Shown: positions 33,981 to 42,695 of the stretch, piece by piece
Layout of the letters: each line of letters begins with the position of its first letter
Position numbering within the stretch: the stretch's first letter is position 1
Assembly (NCBI GenBank): GCA_902516465.1
Contig: CABXZD010000002.1
Coordinates: forward strand, 1-64,000
Origin: an uncultured Pelagibacteraceae bacterium
GTDB taxonomy: Bacteria; Pseudomonadota; Alphaproteobacteria; Pelagibacterales; Pelagibacteraceae
Reading direction: 5' to 3'
Length of the DNA: 64,000 bases
The notes under the pieces: model-generated
What the model was told of the DNA's origin: nothing
The model's database searches: none
The model's input: the letters and a program-made list of their open reading frames with translations, nothing else
Translations under genes and position numbers: made by a program

Positions 33981-35034
33981 TTAATCTGCCAAACTTGTAA
34001 ATATTTTATTTGCATATTTATTTTTTCCTAAAACTTTTATCGAATTAGATAAAATTGAATTTTCAATTTTGCTCTCTAAATGAAAAAATTCATAAATAAA
34101 ATCTATCCCGCTTGAAAAAAGATAATTTTTATATTTTATTTTATTTTCAAAATTTTTACAAATTGAATTATCTAATTCTAATCCATGATCGATTTTAAAC
34201 TTAATCAATTCTAATAAAAGTTTAATGTCTCTTATAGACATATTAAATCCCTGACCTGCTAATGGATGAACTTTATGTAATAATTCTCCAAAAGCTAAAA
34301 TATTTTTATGGTAGTAGTTCCTCAAGTTTGATGAGATAAGTTTAAAATTAAATATTTGATTGATTTTAGTAATTGAATATTTCGTATTATACTTTTCTAT
34401 AGTTTTTTTTAAATCGATATTTCCATAATTTCTAACAGAGTAAACTACAGAAGTCTTTTTACTAGAAATAGGTAGGAAAGCCAAAGGACCTCTCTTGGTA
34501 AATATTTGAATAGCGGTATTATTTCTTGATAATTTTTTATGATCAATGACAGTTGTATAAGCATAACTATCATACTCTTTATTAAATTTTTTGTAAAAAT
34601 ATTTTTTTGTAAAAAAATTATTAGAATCACAATTTATAATTAATTTATAATCATCATAATTGAGCTTAATTTTTTTGTTTTTTTTTTTGAAAAAAAAATT
34701 TTTTTTAAGTAATGAGATAAGATGATTGTATAATTCAAAATTTTTGACAATTGAAAAAAGCTCATTACTATGATTATGGAATTTTAAAATTTTTTCATTT
34801 TGGAGATTATCACTATATATTTCTATTTTATCGATCTTCCATAATAATTTTTTAAGATTAAGACCATTAGAATTTAAAAAATCAATATTTTTTTTTGAAA
34901 TACCTATTGTTCTTGATTTGTTAATTTCTTTTTTCCCGAAGTCTGAAAAAAAAATCTACGTATATTCCTTGGTTGACTAGAACTTTAGCCAATGTCAAGC
35001 TTACTAATCCGTTTCCAATAATTGCTACTTTCAT
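33981..35034 (-). CDS. UbiH/UbiF-type FAD monooxygenase, frame broken once in this sequence
   Basis: A flavin aromatic hydroxylase of the ubiquinone-hydroxylase family. The N terminus 'MKVAIIGNGLVSLTLAKVLVNQGIYVDFF' (from ATG at 35034) is the FAD-binding Rossmann motif. Further on 'YKLIINCDSNN', 'YTTVIDHKKLSRNNTAIQIFTKRGPLAFLPIS' and 'AFGELLHKVHPLAGQGFNMSIRDIKLLLELI' are the family's NAD(P)H/substrate and GD-type FAD segments. The frame breaks at the 9-base A/T run 34946-34954; removing one base gives one 350-residue reading frame. The ORF track shows only fragments (33981-34484 is the C-terminal half). It may hydroxylate a ubiquinone precursor; which position cannot be told. Confidence 0.82.
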
Positions 35035-35064
35035 AATATTTTTAATTTTAACAATAAAAATTAG

Positions 35065-37188
35065 ATGATACAAAGTGTTAAATTTGATTCATCATATATG
35101 GATATAAAAAAATTTAGCAATTTCTTATTAACTTTTATTATTAAAAGATTAATAGAAATTATAGGCATTATTGTATTATTTTTAGGAATCTTACTATTTA
35201 TCGCTTTAATTTCATATTCACCAAGTGATCCTAATTTTATTTTTCCAGATAACACTGAAATTAAAAATTTAATCGGTTTCCGGGGAAGTTATTTATCTGA
35301 TCTTTTTTTTCAATCTCTGGGTTTAATTTCCTATTTAATCCCTATAACTCTTATTTTCACTGGTCTCTCTGTATTTAGGAATAAACAACTTTTAATAATA
35401 GTTGAAAATACTTTTTATATGGTGCCCTATCTTCTAACGGGAACCATATTTTTTAGTTATTTTTATAATAATTCATTTACATTATTTATTAATGGAAACG
35501 GTGGTTTTGTTGGTGACTACTTAAATAGACTTATCTTTAATAATTCAATTATATCATATGAAAATATTATTTTTTATTTATTAATTTTCATTATACTAAC
35601 GTTTTTTTTACTTAGTATTAATTTTAATCCTAAAAACTTTTTTTTAATTATAAAAAAATTGATTTTATTTCTTTTCAAGAAAAGGGATAGAAATTATACT
35701 AATAAAAATGAAATAATTAACGAGTATATTCCTCAAGAAGAAATCAAAAATCTTATTCAAGAAGATTTACCTTTCATTAAAGTGGATGAAAAACTAAAAA
35801 ATGTTAAAGGAAAATTTAATTTACCTTCAATTGATCTTTTAAAAAAACCTCCAAAAAATGAAAGAAAGGATATAATCAAAAATGAAAATAACGACTCGTC
35901 ATTTTTAGAGAAAATTCTTTTAGATTTCGGTGTAAATGGAAGTATCAAAAAAGTTAGTCATGGCCCCGTAGTAACTCTTAACGAGTTTGAACCAGCGGCT
36001 GGAATTAAGGTTTCAAAAATAATTAATCTTTCTGATGATATAGCTAGAAATACAAGTTCTGAATCTGCAAGAATATCAATTATTCCAGGGAGTAATACAA
36101 TTGGAATAGAATTACCAAATTCTTCTAGAGAAAATGTTTATCTTAGTGAAATCTTAAAAAATAAAAATTTTGATGTGAAAAATATAAAATTACCTATTGC
36201 TTTAGGAAAAAATATTTCCGGACTTCCTATTATTGGAGATTTAGCATCAATGCCGCATTTACTTATAGCTGGTACAACTGGATCTGGTAAATCAGTTTGC
36301 ATCAATACAATTATACTTTCACTGCTTTACAGACATCCTCCAACGAAATGCAAACTTATATTAATTGATCCAAAAATGCTTGAACTCTCTACATACGAAG
36401 GAGTGCCACATTTACTTTGTCCAGTTATTACAGAGGCAAAAAAAGCTGCCTCAGTTTTGGGTTGGGTGGTCAAAGAAATGGAAAATAGATACAAATTAAT
36501 GACTAAAGAAGGGGTTAGAAACATTGATGGGTACAATAATAAACATAAACTTCCAATGCCTTATATTGTTGTAGTAGTAGATGAAATGTCAGATTTAATG
36601 CTAGTTGCAGGGAAAGAAATTGAAAATTATATTCAAAAATTATCTCAAATGGCTAGAGCTGCTGGTATTCATATCATAATGGCTACTCAAAGGCCTAGTG
36701 TTGACGTAATTACAGGAACAATTAAAGCTAATTTTCCTACTCGTATTTCTTTTCAAGTTACATCCAAAATTGATAGTAGAACAATATTGGGAGAACAAGG
36801 TGCTGAACAACTTCTAGGTAAAGGGGATATGTTATATATGACTTCTGCAAATAGAATAATAAGGATTCATGCTCCTTTTGTTTCAGATAGTGAAATTGAA
36901 AAAATAAACAATTTTCTAAGATCTCAAGCAGAACCAGATTATGTTGATGAAATACTTAACTTTGTTGATGAAAAAGAGATAAATGAAAGTTCTAGAAATC
37001 AAAATGATAAAGATGAACTTTATCAAACTGCAGTTGAAATTATTAAGTCTGAAGGTAAAGCTTCAACATCATTTTTGCAAAGGAAGCTTCAAATTGGTTA
37101 CAATCGAGCAGCGAGAATCATCGACATGATGGAAACCGACGGTATTGTTAGTAAAGCCAACCATGTCGGAAAACGTGATGTTCTATAA
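35065..37188 (+). CDS. ftsK: DNA translocase FtsK
   Basis: Septum-located ATPase that pumps chromosome ends towards the dif site and activates XerCD at division. The 707-residue protein has about four N-terminal membrane helices (residues ~25-190), a short linker for the family, the alpha/beta motor with Walker A 'IAGTTGSGKSVCINT' (about residue 402) and Walker B 'YIVVVVDEMSDLM', 'MATQRPSVDVITGTIKANFPTRISFQV', and a C-terminal winged-helix gamma domain 'ELYQTAVEIIKSEGKASTSFLQRKLQIGYNRAARIIDMMETDGIV' that reads KOPS. The 30-bp spacer to the ubiH-type gene is divergent. LolA follows with a 1-bp overlap. Confidence 0.97.
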   Translation: MIQSVKFDSSYMDIKKFSNFLLTFIIKRLIEIIGIIVLFLGILLFIALISYSPSDPNFIFPDNTEIKNLIGFRGSYLSDLFFQSLGLISYLIPITLIFTGLSVFRNKQLLIIVENTFYMVPYLLTGTIFFSYFYNNSFTLFINGNGGFVGDYLNRLIFNNSIISYENIIFYLLIFIILTFFLLSINFNPKNFFLIIKKLILFLFKKRDRNYTNKNEIINEYIPQEEIKNLIQEDLPFIKVDEKLKNVKGKFNLPSIDLLKKPPKNERKDIIKNENNDSSFLEKILLDFGVNGSIKKVSHGPVVTLNEFEPAAGIKVSKIINLSDDIARNTSSESARISIIPGSNTIGIELPNSSRENVYLSEILKNKNFDVKNIKLPIALGKNISGLPIIGDLASMPHLLIAGTTGSGKSVCINTIILSLLYRHPPTKCKLILIDPKMLELSTYEGVPHLLCPVITEAKKAASVLGWVVKEMENRYKLMTKEGVRNIDGYNNKHKLPMPYIVVVVDEMSDLMLVAGKEIENYIQKLSQMARAAGIHIIMATQRPSVDVITGTIKANFPTRISFQVTSKIDSRTILGEQGAEQLLGKGDMLYMTSANRIIRIHAPFVSDSEIEKINNFLRSQAEPDYVDEILNFVDEKEINESSRNQNDKDELYQTAVEIIKSEGKASTSFLQRKLQIGYNRAARIIDMMETDGIVSKANHVGKRDVL

Positions 37189-37736
37189 TGAAAAAAATTT
37201 TTTTAATTTTTTTTTTTGTTTCTATAATATCAAACGCATTTGCCAAAATTAAGAATGATATTATAGAAAATTTATCAAATATAAATAATGTATCTTTTAA
37301 ATTTGAACAAAATATCAATGGAAAAGTAGAGAGCGGAAATTGTATAATCAAATATCCAAAAAAAATTTTCTGTACATATAATTCTAAAAGTAATAAGGTT
37401 TTAGTATCCAATGGAAGGTCATTAGTAATTAAAACTAAAAATAGCTATTATATTTATCCTTTAAAAGATACTCCGCTAAATTTAATTTTAAATAAAGAAT
37501 TTTTATTAAAAAAAATTAAAAATTTGGATGAGAGAATAATTGATGAAAAGCTAATCAATTATAATTTTTCTGAAAACGAGAATCAGATTAACCTCTTTTT
37601 TGATAAAAAAACATATAACTTAATTGGTTGGCAAGTCTTAGATATTTATCAGAACTTAAGTATTACATATATAAACTCAATCATAAAAAATAAGAAATTA
37701 AAGAAGGACTTATTTAAACTACCTACAAGAAATTAA
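37188..37736 (+). CDS. lolA: LolA-like outer-membrane lipoprotein carrier
   Basis: A 182-residue periplasmic protein with signal peptide 'MKKIFLIFFFVSIISNAFA'. The LolA fold is suggested by 'IIENLSNINNVSFKFEQNINGKVESGNCIIKYPKKIFCTYNSKSNKVLVSNGRSLVI' and 'YYIYPLKDTPLNLILNK'. It would ferry lipoproteins from the inner to the outer membrane. The order ftsK-lolA with a one-base stop/start overlap is common in alphaproteobacteria and supports the call. Confidence 0.88.
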   Translation: MKKIFLIFFFVSIISNAFAKIKNDIIENLSNINNVSFKFEQNINGKVESGNCIIKYPKKIFCTYNSKSNKVLVSNGRSLVIKTKNSYYIYPLKDTPLNLILNKEFLLKKIKNLDERIIDEKLINYNFSENENQINLFFDKKTYNLIGWQVLDIYQNLSITYINSIIKNKKLKKDLFKLPTRN

Positions 37737-38240
37737 TTATATGGAAATAAATTCTTTTTTAAAAATCTTCATACCTCTGGAAATGTAATTATTTAGAGCG
37801 TTTTTATGATCTAATGAACAGGTATGAACCCATACTCTCTGTGTTTTTTCTAAAAAAGAATTTTTGATAGCTGATGACAAAAGATAAGATCCCAATTTCT
37901 TATTTTGATATTCTTTTAGTAAACCTAAGTAGGCTATTTCAACTTCTTTGTTATTTTCATGAAATATAAGCTCGAAATATCCAGCTAAATCAGTTTGATT
38001 CTTAAGTATATAAGTTTTTACTTCTTTTTTAGAGGTATAACTTTGCCATTGTTTGTCATCCCATATCAGACGATCTACCCAACAATGTTCTTTTCCAACA
38101 TTTTTATAAAAGAATTTATTTAATTGAAAATCTGCCGGCATGATTAACTGAACAAAATATCCATTTGGATAGAGATTAGTATCTTTAAGATCTTTCAATG
38201 AATTAATTTCTAGATAGTTTCGTTCAACTTTTTTGTTCAC
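37737..38240 (-). CDS. GNAT-family N-acetyltransferase
   Basis: A 167-residue GNAT protein. The acetyl-CoA loop is 'EIAYLGLLKEYQNKKLGSYLLSSAIKNSF' (motif A, Q/R-x-x-G/K-x), followed by 'RVWVHTCSLDHKNALNNYISRGMKIFKKE', the usual motif B. The substrate is unknown. It overlaps the HIT-family gene by 4 bp (ATGA) and abuts the lolA stop. Confidence 0.9.
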   Translation of the reverse strand: MNKKVERNYLEINSLKDLKDTNLYPNGYFVQLIMPADFQLNKFFYKNVGKEHCWVDRLIWDDKQWQSYTSKKEVKTYILKNQTDLAGYFELIFHENNKEVEIAYLGLLKEYQNKKLGSYLLSSAIKNSFLEKTQRVWVHTCSLDHKNALNNYISRGMKIFKKEFISI

Positions 38241-38602
38241 TCGATCATTCTTCCAGTACTTTCACCTCCAAATAAATGAAAATGTAAATGAGGTACTTCT
38301 TGACCTCCGTGTTCACCAATATTTACTAAAGCCCTATATCCTTTCCCTGTATCAATAGAAATTCCCAATTTTTTTGCTACTATATTTATTCCTTTTAATA
38401 ACCCAACAATTTCCTCAGATGATGCATTTAAGCTAAAGTCGTCTAAATTACTGTATCTTCCTTTAGGTATTACCAGAGCATGAATTTTTTTTTGGGGATT
38501 TATGTCATAGAAAGATAAAACAAATTTATCTTCGTAAATTTTTTTACAAGGGATTTGGCCACTTAAAATTTTTGCAAAAATATTAGTGTCATCATAACTC
38601 AT
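38237..38602 (-). CDS. HIT-family (HINT-like) nucleotide hydrolase
   Basis: A 121-residue histidine-triad protein, probably a purine nucleoside phosphoramidase of the HINT type. It carries 'NIFAKILSGQIPCKKIYEDKFVLSFYDINPQKKIHALVIPKG' and the triad 'VPHLHFHLFGGE'. The end 'TGRMIE' is slightly shorter than in many HINT proteins. It is followed by a GNAT gene with a 4-bp overlap. Confidence 0.95.
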   Translation of the reverse strand: MSYDDTNIFAKILSGQIPCKKIYEDKFVLSFYDINPQKKIHALVIPKGRYSNLDDFSLNASSEEIVGLLKGINIVAKKLGISIDTGKGYRALVNIGEHGGQEVPHLHFHLFGGESTGRMIE

Positions 38603-38625
38603 AAAATTTATTATATAATTGATAC

Positions 38626-39483
38626 TCAGTTTTTCTCAATAAAAATTATCTCTGATATATTAATTCCATTTTCGATATAATTTCCTTTTTCTGAAAAAAT
38701 ATTACCAATACTTAATTTTAGTTGATTGGTTTCGTCAATGGATAGATACTTAATCATTTCCATATTTTTATTTTGGACAGATAATAATATATCCTTTGAG
38801 CCATAATTAAGATTATCAGGATTTAAATTTCTTGCAGACAAATACTGAGAGCTGTCTTCAATTACATATAACCCTCCTGTTTTCAATCTTTCAAAAAAGA
38901 TATTCATTGTTATTATTTGATCTCTTATATTATGACTACCATCATCAATTATAATATCAAAATTTTTATTTAAATAAGATCTTAAATTAATCAATGTCTT
39001 TTTGGATTTAGTATCAGTGTACAAAACGCGAATATTTTTTGAATATACCTGAATTTGAAATGGATTTATATCTACACAAAAAATTTTAGGTTTGTCAAAA
39101 TAATTATAGAAACTAGCAGTTCCAGAACCCCGAAGACTCCCTATTTCCAAAATATTTAAATTTTTTATATTCTTATATTTTTCAAAATATTTTTCATATA
39201 TAGGAGAATAACTGTGACCATTAATTTTTTTATTATTCATTATAAATTTAGAAGCTTTATCAGAATTAAACTCTATAAATAAATCATCCAAGCTCTTGTT
39301 TTCAAAATTTTCACTATTTTTATCAAGATTATTTTTTTTTATTGAAAAAAGCTGTCTTAATTTATCTAAAAGAAATTTATATGGATAGTTAAATAATTTT
39401 CTAAAGGCTTTGAAATATTTTTTTTTATCTAAATCTATTTTAAACGACTCTAAATATGAAAAGAGAAAATCTTTTAAATTCAT
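38626..39483 (-). CDS. Class I SAM-dependent methyltransferase
   Basis: A 285-residue protein. An N-terminal helical, lysine-rich part (residues 1-75) is followed by a SAM-binding Rossmann domain: 'NLNILEIGSLRGSGTASFYNYF' (motif I), 'KIFCVDINPFQIQVY', 'FDIIIDDGSHNIRDQIITMNIFF' and 'LKTGGLYVIEDSSQYL'. The 'DDGSH' signature is shared with sugar or antibiotic O-methyltransferases. The target is unknown; a surface glycan is plausible. Confidence 0.87.
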   Translation of the reverse strand: MNLKDFLFSYLESFKIDLDKKKYFKAFRKLFNYPYKFLLDKLRQLFSIKKNNLDKNSENFENKSLDDLFIEFNSDKASKFIMNNKKINGHSYSPIYEKYFEKYKNIKNLNILEIGSLRGSGTASFYNYFDKPKIFCVDINPFQIQVYSKNIRVLYTDTKSKKTLINLRSYLNKNFDIIIDDGSHNIRDQIITMNIFFERLKTGGLYVIEDSSQYLSARNLNPDNLNYGSKDILLSVQNKNMEMIKYLSIDETNQLKLSIGNIFSEKGNYIENGINISEIIFIEKN

Positions 39484-39611
39484 AAATTAATAGTTTATAA
39501 ACTTAAAACTATTTTTTTCCTTAAGTCAATTTTATCATTATTTGCTCAATTTTACAGAAAATTTGATTTTTAATATTTTTAGAGAGATGTTATTTTCATC
39601 AAAACTCATAA
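39484..39611. other. 128-bp AT-rich spacer, no gene seen
   Basis: It lies between the end of the malyl-CoA operon and the start of the methyltransferase gene, both on the minus strand. I see no open frame and no GC-rich hairpin. It is probably a transcript end plus the promoter of the methyltransferase. Confidence 0.5.
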
Positions 39612-40499
39612 TTACATTTTTTCTAAAACTGATTTAACTGTATCTCCCATTACTGATGGATTTCTAGAAATAGTAATTCCACACTCTTTTAAGATTTCAA
39701 CTTTTTCTATAGCACTTTCCCCATATGCTGAAACAATTGCGCCTGCATGACCCATTACTCTACCTTTTGGAGCCGTTAAACCAGCAATGTATGCTATTAC
39801 CGGTTTTTTCATATTTTCTTTTGCAAATTCTCCTGCAGCTACTTCTTGTGGTCCACCAATTTCTCCGATCATTAATACTACATCTGTCCCATCATCTTTT
39901 TCAAATTTTTCTATGATGTCCCGAAAGGAACTTCCATTTATAGGGTCTCCCCCAATACCTACACTTGTTGAAACTCCAATATTTAAATTTTTAAGTTGTT
40001 GAGCGGCTTCATATCCTAAAGTCCCTGATCTGCTGATAATTCCTACTTTTCCCTCTTGGTAAATATGACCAGGCATTATTCCTAACATTGCTTTTCCTGG
40101 ACTTATAATCCCGGCACAATTAGGTCCAACTAGGGTCATTTTAGAACTTTTAGTATATCTTCGCATATACCTTTTAATTCTGATCATATCATGAGAAGGT
40201 ATTCCATCAACGATCGCTACACAATTTTTAATTCCGGCATCTGCAGCTTCCATTGCTGAGTCTGCTGCAAAAGCTGGCGGCACAAATAAAATTGAAGCAT
40301 CTGCTCCCGTCTTGTTGACTGCCTCCTTGACAGTATTAAAGACAGGTAGGTTAAGATGTTTTGTTCCACCTTTACCAGGTGTAACTCCTCCAACTACGTT
40401 TGATCCATATTTTATCATCTCATCTGCATGAAAAGAGCCCATTTTACCAGTGAAACCCTGTATTAATATCTTGGTATTTTTGTCTATAAGTACAGTCAT
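39612..40499 (-). CDS. mtkB: Malate-CoA ligase alpha subunit (MtkB-like; SucD family)
   Basis: A 295-residue ADP-forming acyl-CoA synthetase alpha subunit. The CoA loop 'ILIQGFTGKMGSFHADEMIKYGSNVVGGVTPGKGG', 'VGPNCAGIISPGKAMLGIMPGHI', 'ISRSGTLGYEA' and the phospho-histidine segment 'MGHAGAI' are intact. The details 'IKRYMRRYTKSSKMTLVGPNCAGI' and 'MLGIMPGHIY' recall the Methylobacterium malate thiokinase MtkB more than SucD (comparison from memory). With mtkA and mcl upstream, a malate-to-malyl-CoA role fits. An alternative is succinate-CoA ligase. Confidence 0.85.
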   Translation of the reverse strand: MTVLIDKNTKILIQGFTGKMGSFHADEMIKYGSNVVGGVTPGKGGTKHLNLPVFNTVKEAVNKTGADASILFVPPAFAADSAMEAADAGIKNCVAIVDGIPSHDMIRIKRYMRRYTKSSKMTLVGPNCAGIISPGKAMLGIMPGHIYQEGKVGIISRSGTLGYEAAQQLKNLNIGVSTSVGIGGDPINGSSFRDIIEKFEKDDGTDVVLMIGEIGGPQEVAAGEFAKENMKKPVIAYIAGLTAPKGRVMGHAGAIVSAYGESAIEKVEILKECGITISRNPSVMGDTVKSVLEKM

Positions 40500-40502
40500 G
40501 TT

Positions 40503-41666
40503 TTATTTATTTATTACTGCAACTGCTTTATTAGCTGCATCCTCCAAAGTGTTTGCTTCAATATAATTTATTTTACTCTCTTTAAGAATCTTGTTTCCTT
40601 TTTCAACGTTTGTGCCTGCTAAACGAATGACTAGAGGTACTTTAATTTCAATTTTTTTTAAAGCTTCAACAATTCCCTCAGCAACCCAATCACATCTATT
40701 TATACCAGCAAATATATTCACCAGGATTACTTTGACTTTTTCGTCCATCGTTATTAATTTGAACGCTTTAACTATTTTTTCTGGGGTAGCTCCACCTCCA
40801 ACATCTAAAAAATTTGCAGGACTTCCACCAGCTAATTGGATCATATCCATTGAAGCCATTGCAAGACCAGCACCATTAATTATGTTACCTATATTTCCAT
40901 CTAAGCTGACGTAATTAAGACCCCTATCTGAAGCAAAGATCTCTTTTGAGTCTTCCTGAGACTTGTCTCTGAGTTCTGAAACTTGACTTCTTCTAAACAT
41001 TGCATTGTTATCAAAACTCATTTTGCAATCTAAAGCTAATATTTGTTTTTGCTTTGAGATTACTAGGGGATTTACTTCAACCATAGTTGCATCTAACTCA
41101 CTAAAAGCTTTATAACACCCGATAATTGTATCAGATGCTCTTCTTATTAAATCTGACTCAATTCCTAAACCAAATGCTAATTCTCTGGCTTGAAAGTTTT
41201 GCATTCCAACAGCCACTTCAATTTTTGATCTAATTATTGTTTCTGGTTTTTCTTTGGATATCTCTTCAACGCTCATTCCCCCTTCTGTTGATGCAACAAC
41301 CATTATACTTTCTGAGCTTCTATCAAATACTAACCCTAGATATAATTCCTTTTCAATGTCTGTCGCTTCTTCTATATAAATTCTGTTAACTATCTTACCC
41401 TCTGGTCCTGTCTGATTAGTAACTAGTTTTTTTCCTAACAATTTATCAGTCGCTTGAGCAACTTCTAAAGGAGTATTACAAATGATTATCCCTCCAGCTT
41501 TTCCTCTAGCACCCGAATGAATTTGCGCTTTGACGACCCATCTAGATCCGCCAATTTCTCTTGCTTTGTTTTCAGCATTTTCAGGGCTATATACAATTCC
41601 ACCTCTTGGAATTGTAACTCCGAAATCAGAAAGTATTTTTTTTGCTTGGTATTCGTGAATATCCAT
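40503..41666 (-). CDS. mtkA: Malate-CoA ligase beta subunit (MtkA-like; SucC family)
   Basis: A 387-residue ATP-grasp subunit: 'MDIHEYQAKKILSDFGVTIPRGG', 'WVVKAQIHSGARGKAGGI', 'ATMVEVNPLVISK', 'NYVSLDGNIGNIINGAGLAMASMD' and 'GSPANFLDVGGGA'. The C-terminal 'VNIFAGINRCDWVAEGIVEAL' and 'VIRLAGTNVEKG' match what I recall of MtkA, where succinyl-CoA synthetases have 'GGI-x-RCD-x-IA' and 'RLEGNN/RLEGTN'. The gene is 2 bp after mcl and 3 bp before mtkB. The subunit pair would form malyl-CoA from malate, CoA and ATP. Confidence 0.86.
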   Translation of the reverse strand: MDIHEYQAKKILSDFGVTIPRGGIVYSPENAENKAREIGGSRWVVKAQIHSGARGKAGGIIICNTPLEVAQATDKLLGKKLVTNQTGPEGKIVNRIYIEEATDIEKELYLGLVFDRSSESIMVVASTEGGMSVEEISKEKPETIIRSKIEVAVGMQNFQARELAFGLGIESDLIRRASDTIIGCYKAFSELDATMVEVNPLVISKQKQILALDCKMSFDNNAMFRRSQVSELRDKSQEDSKEIFASDRGLNYVSLDGNIGNIINGAGLAMASMDMIQLAGGSPANFLDVGGGATPEKIVKAFKLITMDEKVKVILVNIFAGINRCDWVAEGIVEALKKIEIKVPLVIRLAGTNVEKGNKILKESKINYIEANTLEDAANKAVAVINK

Positions 41667-41668
41667 AT

Positions 41669-42607
41669 CTATTTATTATTTATTAATTTATCTATACTTA
41701 CAATATTTTCTGCCATTCTAGCTGATGCTGCATCAATCATTCTTCCATCAAGTTGAGCTGCTCCTTTTCCTTCTTTAGCAGCCTTTTCTAGTTCTTGTAA
41801 AATACTTTTTGCTTTACTTACTTCTGAGTCTGGTGGAGAAAATACTTTATTTGCTAATTCGATTTGTGAAGGATGAATTGCCCATTTTCCTTCTATTCCG
41901 ATAGTTGCACCTCTTTTTGCAGCAGCAACATATGCATCAGGATCATTAAAATCTCCGAATGGTCCATCAATTGCTCTTAAACCATATGCCCTACAAGTCA
42001 TAACTAATTCGGATAATCCGTGATGCCATTGATCTCCAGGATAATCTGGATTGAGTCCCCCTATCACAACAGTTCTTGCTCTTAAACTTGCCGCGTAATC
42101 TGCTACACCAAAGTGTAAAGCCTCAAGTCTCTCGCTAGATTTTGCTATTTCTTTAATATTAGACATGCCTAAAGCTGTTTCAATTAAGCATTCAATACCA
42201 ATTTTATTTTTAATTTTTTTATGTGTTTCAATTTGAGTTAACAAACAATCAACCATGTAAACATCACTATCTGTTCCTGCTTTAGGCACAAGAATTGTAT
42301 CGACGTTTTCTCCAGCTTGCTCTACTATTTCCACTAAATCACTGTACATGTAGTGAGTGTCTAGACTATTTATTCTGACTGATATAGTTTTGCCCTTGTC
42401 TCGCCAGTTCATTTCGTTTAAAGCTTTTATCACATTTGCTCTAGCTGAAACTTTATCGTTTGGAGAGACCGCATCTTCTAAATCTAAAAAGATATAATCA
42501 GCATCTGAATTTAATGCCTTCTCAAACATTTTTGGGGATGAGCCTGGAACTGCTAGTTCGCTTCTTTGTAATCTTGATCTTGCGGGTTTATAATATTTAT
42601 GGCTCAT
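41669..42607 (-). CDS. mcl: Malyl-CoA lyase (HpcH/HpaI-CitE family)
   Basis: A 312-residue CoA-ester lyase that splits malyl-CoA to glyoxylate and acetyl-CoA, reversibly. Family features include 'SRLQRSELAVPGSSPKMFEKALNSDADYIFLDLEDAVSPNDK', 'ISVRINSLDT', 'ILVPKAG', 'IECLIETALGMSNIKEIA', 'LHFGVADYAASL' and 'GKWAIHPSQIELAN'. It is the first gene of a tight three-gene operon with mtkA and mtkB, which strongly favours malyl-CoA over citramalyl-CoA or citrate as substrate. Glyoxylate use links to glycine and glycolate metabolism. Confidence 0.9.
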   Translation of the reverse strand: MSHKYYKPARSRLQRSELAVPGSSPKMFEKALNSDADYIFLDLEDAVSPNDKVSARANVIKALNEMNWRDKGKTISVRINSLDTHYMYSDLVEIVEQAGENVDTILVPKAGTDSDVYMVDCLLTQIETHKKIKNKIGIECLIETALGMSNIKEIAKSSERLEALHFGVADYAASLRARTVVIGGLNPDYPGDQWHHGLSELVMTCRAYGLRAIDGPFGDFNDPDAYVAAAKRGATIGIEGKWAIHPSQIELANKVFSPPDSEVSKAKSILQELEKAAKEGKGAAQLDGRMIDAASARMAENIVSIDKLINNK

Positions 42608-42695
42608 AGTTTAAATTTCAGATTTTTTATAATCAGGCCTTCCGCAATAACCCTTTTTTTTTAGATTTGTAGCAAATATTATTAAATTAATGAAG
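42608..42695 (-). promoter_or_regulatory. Spacer with probable promoter of the mcl-mtkA-mtkB operon
   Basis: The 88-bp AT-rich stretch lies between the end of hisE and the start of mcl. I see no conserved operator. It probably holds the operon promoter and the end of the his transcript. Confidence 0.4.

Noticed and set aside
34445-34630. 61-aa minus-strand ORF in the ubiH-type gene
   Set aside because: It is an out-of-frame reading of the gene; the correct frame there encodes conserved monooxygenase sequence.
39612-41666. Plain sucC-sucD (succinyl-CoA synthetase) annotation
   Set aside because: Motif details and the tight operon with a malyl-CoA lyase-type gene favour malate-CoA ligase. The alternative is kept in the entries.
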